From: a virus
IMG/VR virus record: IMGVR_UViG_3300021373_001484
Span: 1-22,464 of that record
Strand: one strand, 5' to 3'
Length of the DNA: 22,464 nucleotides
Position numbers and translations under genes: made by a program. Below, one piece after another: positions 16,788-22,464 of the stretch (positions are counted from its first letter, which is position 1; each line of letters begins with the position of its first letter). The notes under the pieces were generated by a model. That model was not told where the DNA came from. It did no database searches and was given only the letters and a program-made list of their open reading frames with translations.

Positions 16788-16998
16788 TTTAACATTAAGA
16801 GAAATGCAAACTGAAAGTGCAAGAGCACTGAGCACTATACAAGCGACTAATAATAACATACACCAATTTAACAAACAAGCACACCACAATAGTGAAAATT
16901 GGTATAAGGCTGTAATAGAGTGGTATGTAGAACAATATGGCGACTTACCTAGTCGTACAGGGCCTGGCAAAGAAATAAAGTTAGTATTAGATGTATAA
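16774..16998 (+). CDS. Small 74-residue helical protein, function unknown
   Basis: The frame begins with TTG 16774 (AAGAGG at 16758-16763, 10 nt upstream) and overlaps the methyltransferase end by 14 nt; ATG 16804 is an alternative without good ribosome site. The protein is mostly amphipathic helix (LTLREMQTESARALSTIQAT), with a NSENWYKAVIEWYVEQYGDL segment and a polar tail (SRTGPGKEIKLVLDV). It has no Cys. It overlaps the following radical SAM/SPASM gene by 8 nt, so it is very probably translated with it. It could be an accessory or recognition subunit for that enzyme, or a peptide substrate; neither is shown by the sequence. Confidence 0.6.
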   Translation: MDLSNLTLREMQTESARALSTIQATNNNIHQFNKQAHHNSENWYKAVIEWYVEQYGDLPSRTGPGKEIKLVLDV

Positions 16999-18055
16999 TT
17001 ATCAAGATATAAAAACAATACACCTTGAGGTAACACAAAACTGTCAAGCAAGTTGTCCTATGTGCGATCGTAATATGAATGGAGAAGGTATTAATCCTCA
17101 TATAAATTTAGATGAACTATCACTGCAAGACTGTAAAGACATATTTACTATTGCATTTATAAAACAATTAGACACAATGTATATGTGTGGTAACTTAGGT
17201 GATCCTATTGTTGCTCGAGACACACTAGAAATATTCAAATACTTTAGACAACACAATCCTAACATGTGGTTAAGCATGAATACAAATGGAGGCGCAAAGA
17301 ATGAAGAATGGTGGAGAGATTTGGCAACAACTTTTGGTCGCATGGGTGCTGTTATCTTTAGCGTGGACGGTCTTAGGGATACTAATCACATTTATCGGCA
17401 GGGTGTTGTTTGGGACAATGTAGAACGTAACATGCGAGCATTTATAGATGCTGGAGGCAGAGCACGTTGGGATTATCTAATATTCGAACATAACCAGCAC
17501 CAAGTTGACGAAGCTGAAGCACTTGCAAATGCATGGGGATGCGAAAAATTTATGAAAAAGAAAACAGGAAGATTCATTGACACAAATTCAAATAAAAAAG
17601 AAAAGCATCAGGCCAAAGACCGCAAAGGCAAAGATACAGCCGAGCTCAAAAAGCCAGACGCAAAGTACCAGAACAAAGCACTTACCAAGCAAGAGGCTAT
17701 CCTCAAGAAATACGGTAGCATGGACGCATATTATGACGCGGCTCCTATTATTTGTAAAGTTAAAAAAGAAAACAGTTTGTTTATTACAGCAGAAGGACTA
17801 GCATTACCCTGTTGTTGGACAGCTGGACGTATGTACAAGTGGTGGCATAAAGATCCTAAAGTAGAACAGATATGGGACTTTGTTGATAAAAAGGCATTAG
17901 ATGCTCGTAACGGATTAAGCAAAGTTTTTGATACAGGAATATTTGATCGTATACAAGAAAGTTGGGCAAAGCCTAGTTGCAGAGATGGTAAATTAAAAGT
18001 CTGTGCTACAAAGTGTGGATCCGAGTTCGATCCCTTTGCAGAGCAGTTTAAATAA
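16991..18055 (+). CDS. Radical SAM protein with C-terminal SPASM-like domain (2nd of six)
   Basis: The 354-residue protein starts at ATG 16991. The core comes first: EVTQNCQASCPMCDRN gives C18-x3-C22-x2-C25 for the SAM cluster. Instead of a GGE motif it has MCGNLGDP (residues 65-72). FSVDGLRDTNHIYRQG (123-138) is shared with the gene at 21353. The C-terminal part has C255, C274-C275 (LALPCCWTAG), C330, C338 and C342 (KVCATKCG), the spacing expected of a SPASM-type auxiliary cluster. Between core and SPASM lies a Lys-rich insert (about 199-240) with higher GC and different codon choice. SPASM enzymes usually act on peptides or proteins, but this branch is uncharacterised. It overlaps the 74-residue gene upstream. 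Confidence 0.85.
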   Translation: MYNYQDIKTIHLEVTQNCQASCPMCDRNMNGEGINPHINLDELSLQDCKDIFTIAFIKQLDTMYMCGNLGDPIVARDTLEIFKYFRQHNPNMWLSMNTNGGAKNEEWWRDLATTFGRMGAVIFSVDGLRDTNHIYRQGVVWDNVERNMRAFIDAGGRARWDYLIFEHNQHQVDEAEALANAWGCEKFMKKKTGRFIDTNSNKKEKHQAKDRKGKDTAELKKPDAKYQNKALTKQEAILKKYGSMDAYYDAAPIICKVKKENSLFITAEGLALPCCWTAGRMYKWWHKDPKVEQIWDFVDKKALDARNGLSKVFDTGIFDRIQESWAKPSCRDGKLKVCATKCGSEFDPFAEQFK

Positions 18056-18062
18056 GTACATT

Positions 18063-19472
18063 ATGAGCGATAATACATTACCATCAGAAACTTTCTGTGC
18101 GTTACCATGGATGCATCTAAGCAGTAGACCAGACGGAAAAATGCGTACCTGCTGTACATCAAATGCAAGTAGTGTACAAGATCCTGATTCAAATAAAAAA
18201 GTAGGCGGCGGAGAAGTAGGCATTGTAAAAAACGATGACGGCGTCCCTGCTAACTTCAATCACACCACACTTGAAGAAGCATGGAATAGTGGTTATATGC
18301 GTAACGTTCGTAAAATGATGTTGCGTGGAGAAAAGCCTGCTAGTTGTCTTAAATGCTACAAGGAAGAAGAAGCAGGACATTTAAGTAAACGCAACTGGGA
18401 AACACAATACTGGGGAAATAGATATAATTTACAAGAACTAGTAGATGAAACTAAGGTAGATGGTAGTATTCCTCCTAAGATACGCTATATAGACCTTAGA
18501 TTAGGAAGTAAGTGCCAACTAGCATGTGTTATGTGTTCACCACACGACTCAACAGGATGGATCAAGGACTGGCAAGCAATTACACCACAAATGAAAAACG
18601 AAAAACTTGCTAATACAAGTCAATGGACAAACAAAGGTCGTAATGACGGAGCAAGTTATAACTGGCATAAAAATAATCCACGTTTCTGGGCTGACCTAAT
18701 GGATCAAATTCCGCATATGTATCAATTGTATTTTGCAGGCGGCGAAAGTTTAATTATTGACGAACACTATGAATTATTAGAAGAATGTATTAAACGTGGT
18801 CACGCCAAAAATATGGAACTACGTTATAATTCAAATGCTGTAGAATGGCGTGATGATTTATTTGATTTATGGGCACAGTTTAAGCGTGTGCGTTTCCATT
18901 ACAGTATTGATGCGTATGGAGAACAAAATGACTACATACGGTATCCCAGCACTTGGAAACACCAAGAACGTGTATTCCATATGTTAGATGATACAGCGCC
19001 ACAAGTAGAAGTTACAACAGCAACTACTGTTATGGCACTGAATGTAGCCTACATACCTGAGTTTGTGCAATGGAAGGTACAGCAAGGCTTTAAAAAATTA
19101 AACAAATGGCCTTTAGGAGCAGGTGGGATAAACATGCATTTTGCATATTGGCCACCTCAGTTAAATGTAAAAGTATTACCTGCACATATTAAAAAAGAAA
19201 TAACAGACAAATATGAAAATGAATTTTATCCTTGGATGGAAGAAAATTGGCAACTGTTTACCGGTGTAGAAGAAGCAGGTATTACAAAGGAAAAATGGCT
19301 TAATGCACCTTATGGTATGAAGCGATACAAAGGTATTATTAACTTTATGAACAGTGAAGATTGGAGTGCAAGACTTCCTGAGACAAAAGAATACCTCAAC
19401 CTTATAAATGAACGCAGAGGTTGGACAGAAAAATTTCCACAAGTATTTCCAATACTAAAGGATATATTATGA
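18063..19472 (+). CDS. Twitch-domain radical SAM protein (3rd of six)
   Basis: ATG 18063 is chosen because it gives MSDNTLPSETFCALPWMHL, matching the N-termini of the sister proteins; a GTG at 18003 would run 60 nt into the previous gene. The protein has 469 residues. The N-terminal auxiliary segment has C12, C30-C31 (RTCCTS), LEEAWNSGYMRNVRKMML and C95/C98 (SCLKCYKEE). The core cluster is C151-x3-C155-x2-C158 (KCQLACVMCSP) and GGE is at 226-228 (LYFAGGESL). FHYSIDAYGEQNDYIRYPS matches the FSIDSFEDEDEYIRY segment of the gene at 20035. It is the longest radical SAM protein here, with extra sequence between the Cys motif and GGE. Its start has no clear Shine-Dalgarno, the only such weak site with a positive gap in the cassette. 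Confidence 0.85.
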   Translation: MSDNTLPSETFCALPWMHLSSRPDGKMRTCCTSNASSVQDPDSNKKVGGGEVGIVKNDDGVPANFNHTTLEEAWNSGYMRNVRKMMLRGEKPASCLKCYKEEEAGHLSKRNWETQYWGNRYNLQELVDETKVDGSIPPKIRYIDLRLGSKCQLACVMCSPHDSTGWIKDWQAITPQMKNEKLANTSQWTNKGRNDGASYNWHKNNPRFWADLMDQIPHMYQLYFAGGESLIIDEHYELLEECIKRGHAKNMELRYNSNAVEWRDDLFDLWAQFKRVRFHYSIDAYGEQNDYIRYPSTWKHQERVFHMLDDTAPQVEVTTATTVMALNVAYIPEFVQWKVQQGFKKLNKWPLGAGGINMHFAYWPPQLNVKVLPAHIKKEITDKYENEFYPWMEENWQLFTGVEEAGITKEKWLNAPYGMKRYKGIINFMNSEDWSARLPETKEYLNLINERRGWTEKFPQVFPILKDIL

Positions 19473-20038
19473 AAATATCAGTATTTGGTTGCAGTCATTC
19501 GGGAATAGGTCCAAGAAAATGGAATCAAACATGGCCATATTTTTTACATAAATTTACAGGGCTAGAAATTAGTAATTTTGCAATTGGAGGCAGTAGCACA
19601 CAATTTCAATATGAAATTTTTAATGATAATATAGGTAATTTTGATAAGTTTATATTTCAGTTTACTGTGCCTTACAGGTTGACAAAACAGATAGGTCCTA
19701 TCAATCAGAAAAAATTTGGTACGTATACTTATTTCCCTAGTATGACAGCTAATAATTTAGAACGCAGTACAGCAGGAAAATTCAACGAAGAATATAAAGA
19801 ATGGATAAAAAATGATGATGGAGAAATACTTAATGAATACAAAAATATTTGCAAAGAAGTAAGTAATCATGAAAAATGTTTATTTTCGTTTTATATGATG
19901 AGACATAAGTCAAATGTACAAGATATAGAAATAATGCAAAATAATTTTCCAAAACTTATTACAGATACTGGAATTCATCTTCAAATGAAAGAAAATAAAA
20001 AAATTGCAACCTATATAAAGGAAAAATGTAAACTATGA
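19469..20038 (+). CDS. SGNH/GDSL-like hydrolase (putative esterase or acetylhydrolase)
   Basis: I use ATG 19469, which overlaps the previous stop as ATGA and has AAAGGA 6 nt upstream, giving 189 residues. MKISVFGCSHS carries the block I strand and nucleophile loop, with Ser at position 9 or 11 and Cys in place of the usual Asp of GDS. NFAIGGSST (about 36-44) matches block II with its oxyanion glycine. Near the C-terminus, TDTGIHLQMKENKKIATYI (D166, H170) matches the block V acid and histidine. The block III Asn is not obvious. Members remove acyl groups, often acetyl, from sugars, or cleave lipids. Here, deacylation of a glycan or host surface polymer is possible. It is wedged between radical SAM genes. 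Confidence 0.6.
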   Translation: MKISVFGCSHSGIGPRKWNQTWPYFLHKFTGLEISNFAIGGSSTQFQYEIFNDNIGNFDKFIFQFTVPYRLTKQIGPINQKKFGTYTYFPSMTANNLERSTAGKFNEEYKEWIKNDDGEILNEYKNICKEVSNHEKCLFSFYMMRHKSNVQDIEIMQNNFPKLITDTGIHLQMKENKKIATYIKEKCKL

Positions 20039-21360
20039 ATATAGATGATAAAAACTTTTGTGTTGTTCCTTTTGTACAGTTGAACACTAGAGGTAAAGGT
20101 GATGCTAGGGTTTGTTGTAGTATTACGGGTATTGAAAGAGGCATACCTAAAGATCTATTGTTAGATGAACTAAATGACGAAAACTATAACGCTGAAACAC
20201 CTGTATACAATTTACAAAATGATGCTATTGCAGATTTGTGGAATAGCAAATTCATGCGTGACTTTAGAATGAAAATGCTTCGAGGAGAGCATATACCTGC
20301 ATGTGAGTTTTGTCACCGAATGGAAGCAAGCGGATTGACATCCAAGCGTATAGGTAAAAATGCAAGATTTAAAGAAAAGACACTACCTCTATTACAAAAA
20401 TATTATGAACGTAATGGATATGTAGATGTAATGCCACAGTGGTGGGAAATACGCTTGTCAACAAAATGTAATTTAAGTTGTATCATGTGTACTCCAGGTC
20501 TAAGTTCTATGATGTATAAAGAATATTCAAAATGGGAAAAAGAAGGAAACTTACATCATATGATGCAGGGTGCTTTGAATATTGCTAAAGAAAGCGGCGA
20601 AGAATATCTCAGTAGTAGTAAGTATTTCAAAGAACAAATTATGGATAATCTAGAACATTGTTTGTTTATGGAGTTTAGAGGAGGAGAAGTATTTGCTGAT
20701 AAACCTAGTGTACGATTTATTGACAGTATTGGAAATACTGAATATGCAAAAAATATTCAATTAGATATTAGCACTAATGCCACATTAATTACATCTGAAG
20801 TTGTAGAGGTTTTAAATAAGTTTGCTGGAGGAACACTGAGATTTAGTATTGATAGTTTTGAAGATGAAGATGAATATATTAGGTATCATACTGAATGGCA
20901 AAGTGTTATAGACAGCATGACTAATTCAAGAAAACTACACAAAGGTTGGCGATTCCTTACACAAACTACTGTGCAATCGTTAAACTGTCTTAGTATGGAT
21001 AAGTTGATTACTTTCTTTGATGATTACATAAAGCAAAATGATTCACAGAGATTTTATTTAGGCTTTACTACTGTCCGAGGTAAGGACTTTCTACGACATG
21101 AGATGGTTAGCTTAGAAGATAGAAAAATACAAATTGAAAAGTTAGAAAATATACGAAGCACTTTGCATATTTTTAATAAACATAAAAAGAAACAACATTA
21201 TAATGATGCATTAGATATGCTGACATCGGTTCTAAGTATGCCAGAGTATAATAGTGATTATTTAAATAAAAGATCAATTGAATACTTCCAAACATTAACA
21301 AAATTACGTGGCATCGATTATTTTGATAAATTCCCTCAGTTAAGGAAGATAAATGTATAG
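20035..21360 (+). CDS. Twitch-domain radical SAM protein (4th of six)
   Basis: The 441-residue protein starts at ATG 20035, overlapping the hydrolase stop by 4 nt, with AAAGGAA 11 nt upstream. The N-terminal auxiliary segment has C9 (FCVVPFVQLN), C27-C28 (RVCCSI), IADLWNSKFMRDFRMKML and C90/C93 (ACEFCHRME). The core cluster site is C145-x3-C149-x2-C152 (KCNLSCIMCTP), followed after a long insert by GGE at 216-218 (FRGGEVF). ISTNATLI and RFSIDSFEDEDEYIRY follow, as in the 18063 protein. All residues needed for SAM cleavage are present. The C-terminal 100 residues are helical and Lys-rich without Cys motifs. Substrate is unknown. Confidence 0.85.
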   Translation: MNIDDKNFCVVPFVQLNTRGKGDARVCCSITGIERGIPKDLLLDELNDENYNAETPVYNLQNDAIADLWNSKFMRDFRMKMLRGEHIPACEFCHRMEASGLTSKRIGKNARFKEKTLPLLQKYYERNGYVDVMPQWWEIRLSTKCNLSCIMCTPGLSSMMYKEYSKWEKEGNLHHMMQGALNIAKESGEEYLSSSKYFKEQIMDNLEHCLFMEFRGGEVFADKPSVRFIDSIGNTEYAKNIQLDISTNATLITSEVVEVLNKFAGGTLRFSIDSFEDEDEYIRYHTEWQSVIDSMTNSRKLHKGWRFLTQTTVQSLNCLSMDKLITFFDDYIKQNDSQRFYLGFTTVRGKDFLRHEMVSLEDRKIQIEKLENIRSTLHIFNKHKKKQHYNDALDMLTSVLSMPEYNSDYLNKRSIEYFQTLTKLRGIDYFDKFPQLRKINV

Positions 21361-22273
21361 AGTAGAGTACCCTAGATGTTTAAATCTTAGAGAAATGTAT
21401 GTAGCTGCTGATGGGCAATGCATGCCTTGTTGCGATTTATCATTAGGACAAGGCAAAGCAACAACTACACAAGGAGATTTGAATTTTGGCTCTTGGGAAC
21501 TATTTTTTAAAAAAGAATGGCATTTAGGTTACAATGACATAGACTCAATAAAAGCAGATATGAGATCCTGGATTGGAGACATCCAACAATATAAATTAAG
21601 TCCTATTAAAAAATGTTTTAAAACTTGTAATGTGAAGTGGGAGCATAAACGGAGTTACTATCATTTAGAATTAAGTACACGATGTACTTTGAGATGTCCT
21701 AAATGTCCTAGAACACGTTGGTCAGAAGTTAGTCCTAATAATATATTTAAAAAAATGGATATGAAATACGAACAAGTAGAAGCTCTTGTAAAAGATAAAA
21801 GCAACAAATACTTTTTACTACAAGGAACTTTGGGAGATCCTGTCTTTCATCCAAGGATATTTGATATTATAAAAATGATTTCTCAACATAAAAAATTTTT
21901 TATAATGTCTACTGCATCTCCCTCTAGAACTGTTGAGTGGTGGAAAGAATTTTATAGTTGCTATGATGATAACCATCTTAATATAGTTAAATTTGGAGTA
22001 GACGGCTTAGCCGATACTGCTCATATGTATAGAAAAGGAACAGAGTTTGATAAAGTTTGGAAAGCAATGAAACTAGGCGCCAAATTAGGAAAAAAAATAG
22101 AATGGCAATTTATTCCGTTTAGATTTAACGAACATCAAATCAAAGAAGCTGAAAAAATGGCCGAAGATAACAACATACAATTTAAACTGTTTAAAAGCAA
22201 TCGCTGGGATAATGATGAAGATCCTTTGCGTCCTATTAACGAAAAATTATATGTACAACAAAGAGGTTATTGA
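21353..22273 (+). CDS. Radical SAM protein with N-terminal twitch segment, GTLGDP type (5th of six)
   Basis: The 306-residue protein starts at ATG 21353 with AAGGAA at 21342-21347 and an 8-nt overlap with the upstream gene. The N-terminal segment has C9, C23, C26-C27 (CMPCCDLS) and C88/C92 (CFKTCNVKW), a likely auxiliary cluster. The core has C111-x3-C115-x2-C118 (RCTLRCPKCPR) and GTLGDP at 158-163 in place of GGE. FGVDGLADTAHMYRKG and FRFNEHQIKEAEKMA correspond to FSVDGLRDTNHIYRQG and FEHNQHQVDEAEALA of the gene at 16991, so these two form a subfamily. This one carries its auxiliary Cys module at the N-terminus and ends shortly after the core, whereas the 16991 protein has it at the C-terminus. 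Confidence 0.85.
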   Translation: MYRVEYPRCLNLREMYVAADGQCMPCCDLSLGQGKATTTQGDLNFGSWELFFKKEWHLGYNDIDSIKADMRSWIGDIQQYKLSPIKKCFKTCNVKWEHKRSYYHLELSTRCTLRCPKCPRTRWSEVSPNNIFKKMDMKYEQVEALVKDKSNKYFLLQGTLGDPVFHPRIFDIIKMISQHKKFFIMSTASPSRTVEWWKEFYSCYDDNHLNIVKFGVDGLADTAHMYRKGTEFDKVWKAMKLGAKLGKKIEWQFIPFRFNEHQIKEAEKMAEDNNIQFKLFKSNRWDNDEDPLRPINEKLYVQQRGY

Positions 22274-22464
22274 TGACAGACACTAAATGCCCTATACCTT
22301 GGATGAGCCAAAGCTATCGAGCTAACGGAGATATCAGAGTTTGTTGTCAAGCACAGCACGGCCCAACTGGAGGCATACTTAAAGACGAAGATGGTAATGT
22401 AATTAATGCTAGGAATAGCGATCTTAATGAAATAAGAAATGCGCCTATCGACAAAGATATACGC
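22273..22464 (+). CDS. Twitch-domain radical SAM protein, N-terminal fragment (6th of six, cut by window edge)
   Basis: ATG 22273 shares one base with the upstream TGA (TGATG), and 64 codons are visible before the right edge without a stop. The visible part begins MTDTKCPIPWMSQSYRANGD and continues IRVCCQAQHGPTGG. This matches the opening C-x-x-PW ... G-x-hydrophobic-x-x-CC motif of the twitch radical SAM proteins at 14131, 18063 and 20035 (here C6 and C24-C25). The NARNSDLNEIRNAPIDKDIR end corresponds to their 'eiWns..mr' region. The radical SAM core itself lies outside the window, so the assignment rests on the N-terminus alone. Confidence 0.7.
   Translation, partial: MTDTKCPIPWMSQSYRANGDIRVCCQAQHGPTGGILKDEDGNVINARNSDLNEIRNAPIDKDIR

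Noticed and set aside
17577-17801. 74-codon + strand ORF inside the radical SAM/SPASM gene
   Set aside because: It is a frame-shifted reading of the Lys-rich insert, giving low-complexity Lys/Ser/Thr sequence, and has no ribosome site.
18003-18062. N-terminal extension of the third radical SAM gene from GTG 18003
   Set aside because: The extra 20 residues overlap the previous gene by more than 50 nt and have no counterpart in sister proteins, which start a few residues before the C-x-x-PW motif; ATG 18063 fits them.
1-22464. tRNA genes, CRISPR arrays, insertion sequences, attachment sites, rho-independent terminators
   Set aside because: Reading by eye I found no clover-leaf candidate, no spaced direct repeats, no transposase or integrase, and no GC-rich hairpin followed by a T run in the few short gaps. 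A covariance or terminator search would be needed to exclude them fully.

Overview
The window looks like part of the genome of a marine, T4-like (myovirus-type) tailed phage with a low-GC genome. All genes lie on the + strand and are packed almost without gaps. The virion genes resemble those I know from cyanomyoviruses and pelagimyoviruses, and three intergenic gaps carry T4-type late promoter motifs (GATAAATA or CATAAATA). The host cannot be read from the sequence; an AT-rich marine bacterium (SAR11 or Prochlorococcus-like) is only a guess. I saw no tRNA, rRNA, CRISPR, transposase or integrase.

Region 1 (2-10619) is a virion block. It holds a large modular tail or baseplate-type protein cut by the left edge, a small conserved virion-associated protein, three consecutive fibre-like proteins sharing one N-terminal module of about 200 residues (one ending in a phage tail-collar domain, one in an 'ADLAEKY' C-terminal domain), and a conserved glycine-linker virion protein. 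Late motifs sit before the genes at 3515, 8122 and 9678.

Region 2 (10631-22464) begins with a near-consensus sigma-70 promoter (TTGACA, 17 bp, TATACT). It is one uninterrupted chain of accessory genes, nearly all joined by overlapping stop and start codons. In order: a small conserved protein; two GT-A-like putative glycosyltransferases; an unknown protein; a second type of DxD protein; a twitch-type radical SAM protein; a paralogue of the second DxD protein; a class I methyltransferase; a 74-residue protein; a radical SAM/SPASM protein; another twitch radical SAM protein; an SGNH-like hydrolase; and three more radical SAM proteins, the last cut by the right edge. Six radical SAM genes lie within 8.3 kb.

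Together region 2 looks like a phage-borne biosynthetic or modification cassette: sugar transfer, methylation, radical chemistry and an esterase-like step. It sits beside the adsorption fibres but under a different promoter class. Its substrate (fibre, host envelope glycan or peptide) cannot be decided from the sequence. A 39-codon out-of-frame ORF with the best Shine-Dalgarno in the window is nested in the second DxD paralogue and deserves attention.
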